Shown: one piece after another, positions 10,117 to 19,867 of the stretch | How positions within the stretch are numbered: the stretch's first letter is position 1 | Layout of the letters: the number at the start of each line of letters is the position of its first letter | From: Theobroma cacao | Lineage: Eukaryota; Streptophyta; Magnoliopsida; Malvales; Malvaceae | Length of the DNA stretch: 64,000 nt | NCBI RefSeq assembly: GCF_000208745.1 | Contig: NC_030856.1 | Coordinates: forward strand, 4,951,812-5,015,811 | Direction: 5' to 3' | Program-made: the position numbers and the translations under genes | Notes under the pieces: generated by a model | What the model was told of the DNA's origin: nothing | Seen by the model: only the letters and a program-made list of their open reading frames with translations | Databases searched by the model: none

Positions 10117-10640
10117 GAAGCAACTTTCAGGCGAATGGGGTTTTCCAAAAGAAAGCTAGCCAATTACAAGCCTTTCTCTCATGCTTCTAAGCTGCTTGTG
10201 TTGTTATCTGGCTTGATGCCTAATTCAGACGTCACTACTTCATTGATTGCAATGTGGTAAGCTTGGCACAATAGTTTTCCAATATGTATATATTGACTAT
10301 ACTATCTTCCATGAACTCTGGGATAGGGAATCAGATATGGTTTTTACAAGTCTTTACATTAATTTTGTAGATACAAGTGTCAATACCAGTGCCAATGATA
10401 AAGCATCCAATAGCTATCGGACACAAATAAGTTGGAGAAAATTGAAGAGTCCATGTTACATATTCCTTTAATTTTAATCATTTAGCATTTGGTCATAATA
10501 TTTGGGCTAGTTTCTTTAGTAACAGCTCTTCTATTCATTGAACATCCCTTTATGTTCCGTGACAAGTTCTTCTGTCTTTGGAACCTTTGGTGTGATAGTT
10601 GGAATATTCAGTAGGTAATGCCAAAAGGGTTTAGAGAACT
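10117..10640 (+). pseudogene. MATE/DTX transporter relic (copy 1)
   Basis: The first exon-like block reads GFSKRKLANYK.. then LLVLLSGLMPNSDVTTSLIAM, followed by GTAAGC. This is the MATE (DETOXIFICATION) region with the family words LLVLLSGLLPN and TSVLSIC/TSLIAMC. A second block near 10490-10530 (TTGGGCTAGTTTCTTTAGTAACAGC) matches the next MATE exon and is cut by the same insertion seen at 25354 (CATTGAACATC..). Most of the transporter is missing. MATE proteins export organic cations and metabolites in exchange for H+ or Na+; this copy cannot. Confidence 0.7.
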
Positions 10641-11619
10641 CATGACTATCTGGAACTCGTGCAGCATGGCAGAAGGAAATTGTAATGTTTGGAAGCTAAC
10701 CATCTTTGCAGTCACGTGGCCAATGTACTCTCTAATTTCCGGATGACAGGTTGCGACAGGGACACCGAACCAGCCTTTACCCCGAGGGGCAATCCCAAGT
10801 AATTAGTAGGCCAGTTACCCACTTTGCATTTAATGCTTTCAGCTCAGGGAGCAACTTGATTCTGCTGCAATCCAACTCCGAATAACTGACTTTTCTGGCA
10901 ATTAGAGAGTAAATTAATTTTTAACGTTCGCTAAAATTTGCAGCAAATTTGGTTTCTTTTAATATCCTTTTCTATATGCATCCAAGGTTTTGGTTTCTTA
11001 TAGTTTGTTTACGGTCAGGTATGCATCATGATAAGAGGAAGTTCTTTGTTATTGTCTCATAGGTCTATGTTATTGTGTTCCCAAGTGATCAATCATGATA
11101 ATCCTCTTTGTTGGCATATATATAATATAAGTTGAATTCAATTAAAATATGGAATTCTCAGGCTAATCATTAAAAGCTAACAAGACTTAAAACATTTATC
11201 ATAATCTCTGTCAACTTGTCCAGGGATGGAGCACTGGAGTCCTCTTAGAGTGGCTGTGGTAGCTCTGTTATTATTGTTGGTCTTTCTTAGGAATAACAAT
11301 GAACACATTAACCTTCAAAAAAAAAAAAACAATGAACACATTACTTCCAAAAAAAATGAACACATTAAATTAAGAGAAAAAAGAAGGAAAAGTTATACAT
11401 AGAAAAGAAGCAAATAGATGAAGAAAATACATTCTAATAAAATTAGATTATAAATCTCATCTACACATTCTATAAGAAATGAATATAATTGGAATTCTTC
11501 AAAAATGAATATAAGTATTAGTTTCTACCCATCAGTACCCGATCAAGTTGAATACATATAAATGCTATTGAAGCTGAAATGTCTTTAAGGTTTTTATAAT
11601 GTCTTCCCTCCCTTCACCC
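10641..11619. other. Spacer and 5' flank of DD11-like copy D
   Basis: From about 10920 this is the conserved upstream flank of type 1 genes (GCAGCAAATTTGGTTTCTTTTAATATCC..TATGCATCATGATAAGAGGAAG), also at 33125-33300 and 43465-43620. The stretch 10640-10900 shows no recognisable gene. Confidence 0.45.
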
Positions 11620-11627
11620 TATAAAAG
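11620..11627 (+). promoter_or_regulatory. TATA box of DD11-like gene D
   Basis: TATAAAAG in CACCCTATAAAAGAACATT, about 95 bp before the ATG, in the position conserved in copies A, F and L. Confidence 0.6.
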
Positions 11628-11716
11628 AACATTTTCCGGGCAAATCAATTCTTGCAATAGTACAAAAGTATTCTGCCAACGATCAAAAAAAGAGAAGTTA
11701 GTATTCCTTGCATGTA

Positions 11717-12070
11717 ATGGCAGGTTTCAAAGCTTATGTTGCTTTTGGTGTTTTGGTGATTATGACAAGTGGAGCGGTCATGGCTCATGATGTTGATCCG
11801 ATCAAAGCAAACAATTGTGAAACTAAGATGACAACGTATTGTGTTTTCGAGGTTTTCACTAGTATATTCAAGACTAGAACCGTTTCTGATAATTGTTGTC
11901 ATGAACTTATAGGACTCGGTCAACTTTGTCATAATGCATTGGTGAAGAAAACTCTTGAAAATCCTCTATTTAAAAATAACGATATGTCAGGGATCTTATT
12001 AAGGGTAGCTCAAGTATGGAATAAGTGTACTTTAGTTGGCGAGGATGTTTCGCCCACTTATTCCCCTTGA
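11717..12070 (+). CDS. DD11-like secreted cysteine-rich protein, copy D (type 1)
   Basis: 117 residues. The signal peptide-like start (MAGFKAYVAFGVLV.., ending AVMA) is followed by HDVDPIKANNCETKM. All six cysteines are present (NNC, TYC, DNCC, QLCHNAL, WNKC) and the tail is SPTYSP. It begins at the ATG aligned with MASF of the relatives; a TTG nine bases upstream is in frame but is part of the conserved leader. The frame is intact, and the TATA and leader are like those of copies F and L. Family role (female gametophyte secreted protein) is inferred only. Confidence 0.77.
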   Translation: MAGFKAYVAFGVLVIMTSGAVMAHDVDPIKANNCETKMTTYCVFEVFTSIFKTRTVSDNCCHELIGLGQLCHNALVKKTLENPLFKNNDMSGILLRVAQVWNKCTLVGEDVSPTYSP

Positions 12071-12720
12071 GAAGGTTATATTAATAATTTATTTTATCAA
12101 TAAAAATTCTAAAAAAATAATATACTTTCAAGGTTGTTCTTTTTTTGATAAAAACGCAAATCAATTTCATTATAATCTTCAGTTTGTTCATTTATGTCAT
12201 GATAATGAAAAGTAAATTTTTTTTGTGTATATAGTCTTGGGTAGATGATGATGTTTATAAATACAAAAAGAATTTCATCAATATACATACATACATACAT
12301 ACCTTAGCACTCTTATTCAAATCTTGATATAAAAAAATATTTGTAGACAGCCCACTTTATTCGGGGTCATTTTATAAATTTTGAAATTAAATTAGATTAA
12401 AACCATTTTTTATAAGTAACCAAATATGTTAATATTACAAAAAAAACTGACTGTTTCCAAATGGAATTTTTTTTAGAAAAAGTCAAATTTCCGTACATAT
12501 CATAGAATTTTTATTCAAATGTTGATATAAAATAATATTTGTAGGCACCCCATTTTTGTCCGGGGTCATTTTTACAAATTTTGAATTAAATTAGCATAAG
12601 ACCATTTTTTAATAATTAATCCAATTTTAAGGCTATAAAAGAAATTGATCTTTTCTAACGAAATTCCCAAGAAAAAGTTGTCAAAAATTTCCTGGTTGAA
12701 AATGTAGTAAGTGTTATCAG
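12071..12720. repeat. Type 1 3'-flank repeat module (copy 2), cut short
   Basis: This matches 7254-7900 but stops near 12715 after GAAAATGTAGTAAG, where the dispersed promoter module is joined in. The rest of the module appears to continue at about 14830, so 12720-14830 is probably inserted or rearranged DNA. It also contains a CATA microsatellite at about 12283-12302. Confidence 0.55.
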
Positions 12721-13085
12721 AATTCTGTTTCTTCCCCATTCGCACAAAATCCTACGACTCACTCCATTTTAGAATGGATCAAACTCCATATATAGAAGAC
12801 ATTTCTGATCGTCATGTATAACAAAACATCTCTACCAAATATCTCCCTCGACCGAAGCAACTTTCAGGCAAATGGGGTTTTCCAAAAGAAAGCTAGCCAA
12901 CTAGAACTCTCTCTCATGTTGCTAAGCCTACTTCCTATCAGCAATTTGGCAGCAGCAAGTTTGGTCCAAGCTCAGTACCGCCTACTCGAAACGGTTATGG
13001 GAGATCAGAATTTGGCTGACTATTCGTCAATGCAAAAGGTGTCTTCTTCTTCTAATCTTGCCTCAACACAACTAAAAAAGTAAAA
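12721..13085 (+). pseudogene. Relic of the dispersed promoter + gene-start module (copy 2)
   Basis: TATA CTCCATATATAGAAG (near 12785) is followed by the leader CATCTCTACCAAATATCTCCCT and an open frame of 89 codons from 12814. That frame includes LLSLLPISNLAAASLVQAQYRLLETVMGD and NLADYSSMQKVSSSSN (given here in parts). Copies at 1.4 and 28.7 kb are interrupted at different places, which suggests descent from one coding exon. No family is recognised. A 7SL-like promoter follows directly. Confidence 0.45.
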
Positions 13086-13108
13086 TTTAACCTGTGGCTT
13101 TGGAAATT

Positions 13109-13150
13109 GTCCCACATTGAATAGATACTCTATAATTTATATGTTTATTA
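13109..13150 (+). promoter_or_regulatory. USE + TATA promoter of 7SL-like locus B
   Basis: GTCCCACATTG at 13109-13119 is the closest match in the window to the plant USE (RTCCCACATCG). TTTATTA starts at 13144 after a 24-bp gap, and the RNA-like start GCCGGGC is at 13175, 31 bp further on. This is Pol III type spacing. Confidence 0.7.
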
Positions 13151-13174
13151 GACATAAGCGGGCGTGTCTTAAAA

Positions 13175-13329
13175 GCCGGGCTCGGTTGCGTGGGCCTGTA
13201 ACCAAGAGGGGCTGTAGGGTTGTCGAATGGAGGAAGGTGACCACCCTGAGGTTTGGTGTTTACCCTTTGTCTCTTGGATGTGGGTCCGGTGGGCTTACAT
13301 GTCCCTTTCGTCCAAACGATTAACCTTTT
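13175..13329 (+). pseudogene. 7SL / SRP RNA-like locus B (internally deleted)
   Basis: The start GCCGGGCTCGGTTGCGTG and GGCCTGTAACCAAGAGGGGC is a near-canonical plant SRP Alu-domain 5' part, better preserved than locus A. Only about 150 nt separate it from the terminal ATTAACCTTTTATC, so most of the S domain is missing. Promoter and terminator are kept while the middle is lost. Confidence 0.62.
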
Positions 13330-13850
13330 ATCCTTTTCAATTCGACCTAATAATTTAATTTTTATTAGGTTATCTTTTCTTTGCCTATTTCCTCATTCTC
13401 TTTTATCTTTTCAATTCTTCTTTATTCCAAAGATAACAAATTGTTCAATTCTTCTTTATTCCTAAGATTTTGTAGATTAGATCCATAATATAATAATTTA
13501 ATATTTATTAAGTTATCTTTTCTTCAACTATTTTCTTTCTTTCTTTCTTTTTTTTTAATTTATGCTCATTCCTTAATTTGCTAACAAATTGTCACAGAAT
13601 TTTTGTTCACAAATAGTATTTTACTAGTTCGATTAAGAAAACTTTTTATCTTTTCAATTCTTCTTTATTCTTTAATTTGCTAACAATTGACACAGAATTT
13701 TTGTTCCCAACAGTATCTTACTAGTTCTATTAAGATTGTGCAGATTAGATCCATAATCTAATAATTTAATTTTTATTAGGCTATCTTTTTCTTTGTCTAT
13801 TTGCTCATTCTCTATATAGAAGAGTCTTTCTTTTCTTTTTTAAAAAATTT
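13330..13850. repeat. T-rich imperfect tandem repeats
   Basis: The words CTTTTCAATTCTTCTTTATTC, TTAATTTGCTAACAA, ACAGAATTTTTGTTC and TAGATCCATAAT(C/A)TAATAATTTAA recur three times in this stretch. They resemble the 3' flank of the 7SL-like loci at 4.7, 14.4 and 40.8 kb, so this may be several collapsed copies of that flank. No gene seen. Confidence 0.55.
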
Positions 13851-14396
13851 ATGTTTATTAGGGGCGACCATGCGTTCTAAATGTTCCTAGTTCGGTAGTA
13901 TTTGCTTGTAACCAAGACGGTATTAATGTTGTCGGATGCTACAAGGTGACGGGACAAAGGTTTAATGATAACCTGGTTCTATTATCAAGAGGGGCATTAA
14001 AGTGGTCGAATGCTGCAAATTGATGCTTTAGAGAGTGGTGGAGTACTTTTTAACCTTTTTTTTTTAAAGCTGAAATAAGAATTTCATTGCAGATCAGAGC
14101 AGAACCAATGCTTACGAAGACAAAAGCTGCAAAGAACAGGAAAAGGGTGTAACACGATAACTTCTCAGAAGATCATCTACCCACTAGTACTATTCTCGTT
14201 CAAATTTGTTTAGCTGTGAAGTTTTGATGAGATTCAATGCACTAGTACCGGTATGATCTCACCTTTTTAATCTTTAAATCTGTTAAAATATTGTTGCGTC
14301 CCCTACCCTTGGCAAAAGGGACTCCCACTCTCCATGGATGGGTTGCAATGTCAACTGGCCCATATCCCTTCTCTTCTAAACAACCAACTTTTTATC
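13851..14396 (+). pseudogene. 7SL / SRP RNA-like locus C (rearranged)
   Basis: A first part, TTTATTAGGG..CTAGTTCGGTAGTATTTGCTTGTAACCAAG, resembles promoter plus Alu domain. A second copy of the Alu-domain interior (AAGAGGGGCATTAAAGTGGTC) follows near 13988. About 14050-14290 is foreign, starting with a T run. The 3' part of the family (CCCCTACCCTTGGCAAAAGG, then ATGGATGGGTTGCA) resumes at 14297 and ends at AACTTTTTATC near 14389. A broken composite. Confidence 0.55.
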
Positions 14397-14830
14397 TTTT
14401 CAATTCTTCTTTGTTCTTTAATTTGCTAATAAATTGTTACAAAATTTTATTTTTTTACTCGTTTAATCAATTATAATTTTATATTTTTTATCTATTTTTG
14501 CTTTATAAAGCTTGTAATTAAGAAAGAGTATAAAAAGAAAATTATGATAAAAAGTTGGAAAAGGAATTAATCAAACATTTGCCTTGCTTGCTTTGCTTTA
14601 CATGAGAGAAGTTAGAAGTCACCGACCAAAAACAAAACTAAACATAGAAATAAACAAAAATAAATAATGTTGTATTGAACATATTTATATATGTGTTGAC
14701 CCACCCCAATTTGAGGGGTAACCAAGCAAACCCATCAATGTTCACATTTTGCTACCCATCCGTCTAGGATGGGAATGACTTTCTAACCCGATCATCTAAG
14801 TGTAGGGTTCACGTTTTCAATTCAAAAGAT
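14397..14830. other. AT-rich spacer
   Basis: No gene seen. A GC-richer stretch at about 14695-14820 (GACCCACCCCAATTTGAGGGG..) could be a small transposon remnant, but I cannot place it. Confidence 0.35.
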
Positions 14831-16304
14831 TAATTTATTTTATCAATATATATTTTAAAGAAATAATATACTTTCATTGTTGTTCTTTTTTAGATAAAGG
14901 CAAATCAATTTGATTATAATCTTCAGTTTGTTCGTTTATGCCATGTTAACGAAATATAAATTTTTTTTGTCAATATAGTTTTGAGTAAATGATAATGTTC
15001 ATAAATACAAAAAGTATTTCATAAAAATGCATGCATATCTTATCATTTTTATTCAAATCTTGATGTAAAATAATATTTGTAGACGACCCACTTTATTCAA
15101 AATCAGTTTTGTAAATTTTGAAATTAAATTAAATTAAATTAATTTTTTATAAGTAAACAAATATTTAAATACTGCAAAGAAACTTGCTGTTTCCAATAAC
15201 ATTTTCTATAGGAAAAATTCAAATTTTCGCATATACCATATTATTTTTATTCAAATCTTGATATAAAATAATATTTGTAGACACCCCATTTTTGTCTACA
15301 ATCTTTTTTATAAATTTTGAAATTAAATTAGAGTGAGATCATTTTTAAATAATTAGAGTAACACCATTTTTTAATAATTAATCCAATTTTAATGCTAGAA
15401 AAAAATTGACTTTCTTCAACAAAATTCCAATGATAAAGTTCGTCAAAAATTTTGTCGATGAAAATGTAGTAAGCAATGGCAATGGTCAAAAAATTAAAAA
15501 AGTTTTGTCAATAAAACTTTAAAATTTTCAATGGAAACTTTCGTTGAAAGGGCAAAAAAATGGTTCAACAAGTAGGCTAAACTGTCAATAATTATAGTAT
15601 AAAATCTGTCGAGAATTATTGAATTTACCTATGAAATTTTGTCGGTGATGAGGTAATTAATAGCTATGGAATTCCATTGATGAAATTAATAAAAATAATT
15701 ATAAATAATCTCTTTCTTGTCTTGACTAAAAGTTCAAATCCACGATTCATAACAAACGCTAATATTGAGCTATGACATTCAAATTTAACTTGAAATTCAA
15801 ATTAAAATACATAAATATTGATTAAAATATGATACAAGGACACGAGACGTTACATTGGTGTGAGAATGCCCACTTTAGTAGTAATTACCAAAGAAGCACC
15901 CTAATCAAAACTGTACACGACACAAACCCTTTTGTGACATAATCGCCTTTATAAAAAAAAAAACAGTATATATGAAACACTTTTAAAACAACCCCAAAAA
16001 TATGAAAGCCACCATATGGAGCACCATAAGCACACAGTAACACCTCAACGCAGCCAAGAAGCACAAGAAAAAGAAGTAGCAATACAAAGATATCACAGTT
16101 ACAACATTTTGTTATTATTTATTAAAACATTTTGTTATGTAACATTAATGTCTCTGCTTTTTTAAGATTTCTCATTCCAAATCCTGAAAACCCAATAAAT
16201 GCATTGGAATCAAACGTTTAGGATCGTGATTTCTTTAATACCATGGGATATATTTCAAATGACAAAGGTAATATTTTTTCAATATTTATCGTAAAACTAG
16301 ATTT
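14831..16304. repeat. Type 1 3'-flank module followed by type 2 3'-flank module (copy 3)
   Basis: This matches 7254-8956 in order, but without a DD11-like gene at its left edge. It carries the markers AATATTTGTAGACACCCC, GTAGTAAGCAATGGCAATGG, GATACAAGGACACGAGACGTTAC and TTATGTAACATTAATGTCTC. No coding potential. Confidence 0.6.
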
Positions 16305-16670
16305 TCAACCTTCCTCATAAGGAGAAGGAGAGGGTGAAACATCTTTCTTAACTAGTATGCACTTATTCCATACTTGTGCACCCCTTGATAAGATCACCGA
16401 TGTATCATTATTCTTAAATAGAGGATTTTGAAGAGTTTTCTTGATTAATGCATCATGGCAAAATTGACCAAGTCCTATAAGCTCAATGCAACAATTATCC
16501 GTAACAATTCCGGTCTTGAATATACTTGTGAAAACTTCATTGACACAATGCAATGTCATCTTAGTTTCACAATTGTTTGCCTTGATGGGATCAACATCAT
16601 GAGCCATGGCCGCTCCACTTGCCATAATAGTCAAAATGCCAAAAACAACATAAACATTGAAACTTGCCAT
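16305..16670 (-). CDS. DD11-like secreted cysteine-rich protein, copy E (type 2)
   Basis: 121 residues, read from the ATG at 16670. The signal peptide-like start ends GAAMA, followed by HDVDPIKANNCETKM. All six cysteines are present (NNC, LHC, DNCC, QFC, WNKC). The stop codon used by the other type 2 copies after SPSPY is lost, so the protein carries three extra residues (EEG). A TATAAATAAAC box lies on the minus strand near 16757-16769. Frame intact; a good candidate for an expressed copy. Confidence 0.78.
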   Translation of the reverse strand: MASFNVYVVFGILTIMASGAAMAHDVDPIKANNCETKMTLHCVNEVFTSIFKTGIVTDNCCIELIGLGQFCHDALIKKTLQNPLFKNNDTSVILSRGAQVWNKCILVKKDVSPSPSPYEEG

Positions 16671-17911
16671 AACGACTTAAAGAGTAATTGTTGTCTCTCG
16701 TTTTGGTTGGCAGAATACTTTGGTACTGCTGCAAGAATTAGTTTGCCTAGAAGATGTTTATTTATAGGATAACCATGAGGGAGGAGAGAGTAAGATGCAT
16801 TCAAAAATGTTTTAATGAGATTTCAAGTTCAATAGCATTAATTTTTTCAGTTTATGAATTAATTTGTCAAATCTTAAATCACAAGAGTTTCTTTATTCGT
16901 GACATTAAAGCAGCAAATATGAAAGCGCGGATGGTTAGCTTTCCATGCTATTAATACAAAATTTCTATTAAAACGAGAGGTTATCATTAACATAATAATT
17001 AATTAGTTATTTATCTATATTTTATTGGACACATATAATCTTGGATTACGTAACAAGACATGGTCTTCTTTCGTGTTATAAATCTTATTCCTTTTTCAAT
17101 CTTCGAGCTCAAGATTAACTTTTATCAATATTTGAGCTTGAGATTTTCAATTTTCAATTAGGTTCTTAACAAATTGAAAAATTATAGAAAAAATGATATT
17201 CATAAAAAAGAAATGATATTCAAGTACAATTTCAAAATGAGGCTGAAAGTTGATTTTATATAAAGTGGGTTTCACTTGGCAAAGAGGGGATTTTGGTAGG
17301 TTTTGAATAAGGTGGTTATAGTTGGGTCAAATTCTATTTAATTCTGTTTAAGTTTCAACTGATATATGTAGAATATCAGTCAAATTGAATTAACGAGTTA
17401 AGTGAAAAAATGTGGAATTCTCAATACAATCATTAAAAGGTGACAAATTCTAATTCCTTTGCAAACTAGAAAGGTGGATGTGAGTTGGACCTGTTCATTG
17501 TACAAGATGATGGCAACAAAATTGTTGATCGCAGTAAGCAAAATGCATATGCTCTGGTCTGAGGATGGAGCTTTGGAGTCCTCTTAGAGTGGTTGTGGTA
17601 CCTTTGTTATTATATAGTTGTTGTTGGACTTTCTTAGGAATAACAATGAACACATTAAATTAAGAAAGAAAAAAGAAGGAAGAGTTATATATGGAGACTG
17701 AGCAAATAGTCGAAGAAAGGATAATCTAATAAAATTGGATTATAAATCTCATCTACATATTCAATAAGAAACGAATATAATTGAAAATATTAAGGAACAA
17801 ATATAATTAAGAGTTTCTACACATTAGTACCTGATCAGGTGGAATACTTATAAATGCAAATAAAGCTGAAATGTCTTTAAGATTTTTATAAGGTCTTCCC
17901 TCCTTTTACCC
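16671..17911. other. Spacer holding divergent 5' flanks of copies E and F
   Basis: The left part is the promoter flank of copy E (minus strand). The right part, from about 17450, is the type 1 upstream flank, including a purine-rich stretch (GAAAGAAAAAAGAAGGAAGAG) and the palindrome ACCTGATCAGGT at 17829-17840. The middle shows no gene. Confidence 0.5.
17829..17840. promoter_or_regulatory. Palindrome upstream of DD11-like gene F
   Basis: ACCTGATCAGGT is a perfect 12-bp palindrome ~75 bp upstream of the TATA box. Relatives A, D and L keep the core TGATCA or CGATCA at the same place (near 4770, 11540 and 44115). It is a candidate control site by conservation only. Confidence 0.35.
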
Positions 17912-18004
17912 TATAAATGAACATTTTCTTGACAAATTAGTTATTGCAGCAGTACAAAAGTATTCTACAAACCATTAAAACAAGAGTAGTATTCCTTGAG
18001 TGTA

Positions 18005-18358
18005 ATGGCAAATTTCAACGTTTATTTTGCTTTTTGTGTTTTGGTAATTATGATAAGTGGAGCGGTCATGGCTCGTGATGTTGATCTGATCAAACCAAAC
18101 AATTGTGAAACTAAGATGACAATGCATTGTGTGATCGAGGTTTTCGCCAACATATTCAAGGCCGGAACTGTTTCTGATAATTGTTGTCATAAACTTATAA
18201 GACTCGGTCAACTTTGTCATAATGCATTGGTGAAGAAAACTCTTCAAAATCCTCTATTTAGAAATAATGATACATCAGTGATCTTATCAAAGGCGGCTCA
18301 AGTATGGAATAAGTGTGCTCTAGTTAGTGAGGATGTTTCACCCACTCCTTCTCCTTGA
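18005..18358 (+). CDS. DD11-like secreted cysteine-rich protein, copy F (type 1)
   Basis: 117 residues with a signal peptide-like start (MANFNVYFAFCVLV.., ending AVMA). An extra Cys lies within the hydrophobic segment. The mature part begins RDVDLIKPNNCETKM. Six conserved cysteines are present, with DNCCHKLIRLGQLCHNAL and WNKC; tail SPTPSP. The TATA box at 17912-17918 and the leader are well conserved. Frame intact. The changes PI to LI and IKA to IKP in the mature N-terminus are specific to this copy. Confidence 0.77.
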   Translation: MANFNVYFAFCVLVIMISGAVMARDVDLIKPNNCETKMTMHCVIEVFANIFKAGTVSDNCCHKLIRLGQLCHNALVKKTLQNPLFRNNDTSVILSKAAQVWNKCALVSEDVSPTPSP

Positions 18359-19667
18359 GAAGGTTAATATTTTATTTTATCAATAAAAGTTACAAAGAAA
18401 TTATATACTTTCATTGTTGTCCTTTTTTGGATAAAAGCAAATCAACTTCATTATAATCTTCAGTTTATTCATTTTTTCATTTATGCCATGATAATGAAAA
18501 GTAAATTTTTTTTGTGAATATAGTTTTGGGTAAATGATGATGCTCATAAATACAAAAAGTATTTCAAAAATATGCATACATATCTTAGCACTTTTATTCA
18601 AATCTTGATGTAAAATAATATGTGTAGATGATCCACTTTATTTGGGGTCATTTTGTAAATTTTGAAATTAAATTAAATTAAGACCTTTTTTTATATGTAA
18701 CCAAATATTTTAATACTACAAAGAAACTTGTTATTTCCAACAACATTTTCCGTAGGAAAAAATGAAATTTTCGTACATGTTATAGTATTTTTATTCAAAT
18801 CTTGATACAAAAATATTTTAATAATGTACCTTCAATGTTGTTTGTTTTTAGATAAAGACAAATCAATTTTATTATAATCTTTAGTTTGTTCATTTATGCC
18901 ATGATAATGAAAAGTAAAATTCTTTTGAGAATACAATTTTGGGTAGATGATGATGTTCATAAATACAAAAAGTATTTTAGCAATATACATACATATCTTA
19001 GCACTTTTATTCAAATCTTGATATAAAATAATATCTGTAGACAACCTACTTTATTCATGGTCATTTTTATAAATTTTGAAATCAAATTGGATTTAGACCA
19101 TTTTTATAAGAAACCAAATATTTTAATATTGCAAAGAAACTGACTATTTTCAAATGGAATTTTTTTAGAAAAAAGTCAAATTTCCATACATATCAAAGTA
19201 TTTTTATTCAAATCTTGATATAAAATAATATTTGTAGACACCCCATTTTTGTCCAGAGTCATTTTTACAAATTTTGAATTAAATTAGAGTAAAACCATTT
19301 TTTAATAATTAATCCAATTTTAAGACTACTAAAAAAATTGACTTTTTCCTACGAAATTCCAAAAATAAAGTTTATCAAAAATTTCAATAGTGAAAATGTA
19401 GTAAGCAATGCCAATGGTCCAAAAATTAAAAGTTTTGTCAATAAAACTTTTAAATTTTCAATGGAAATTTTCATTGAGAAAGGCAAAAAAAATTATTAAA
19501 AAAGTAGGTTAATTCATCGATAATTATGGTATGAAATCCATCGAAAACTTGTTGAATTTACCTATGGAATTTTGTCAGTGATTAGGCAATTAACTGCTTA
19601 TGAAATTTCATTGATTTTTCCTTCAATAAAATTAATAAAATCATCATAAATAATCTAATTCTTATTT
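18359..19667. repeat. Type 1 3'-flank module, partly doubled (copy 4)
   Basis: The module starts at 18359, and its beginning (TTGTTT..TTTAGATAAAGACAAATCAATTT, then GATGATGATGTTCATAAATAC) appears a second time from about 18830, so the first 450 bp are present twice. No gene seen. Confidence 0.6.
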
Positions 19668-19760
19668 GCACCTGAGTATTTGTCTCATTGGTTGGTGTAT
19701 AATCCCCCTGCCTAAAGAGCAGGGTTCAAATCCCCCTTCCCCCAATTATAAAAAAACGAA
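19668..19760 (+). mobile_element. tRNA-derived SINE with target duplication
   Basis: A 93-bp insert is flanked by 16-bp direct repeats, AATCTAATTCTTATTT (19652-19667) and AATCTAATTCTCATTT (19761-19776), differing at one base. Related flank copies lack the insert. Inside, TCTCATTGGTTGGTGTAT fits box A and AGGGTTCAAATCCCCC fits box B of a tRNA-type Pol III promoter, and the 3' end is A-rich. A related fragment is at 5814-5893. Confidence 0.72.
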
Positions 19761-19867
19761 AATCTAATTCTCATTTTTACTTAAAATTCAAATCCATAAT
19801 TCATAACAAAAGTTAGTGCTATGAAAATGAAATTTAACTTGAAAGTCAAATTAAAATACATAAATAT

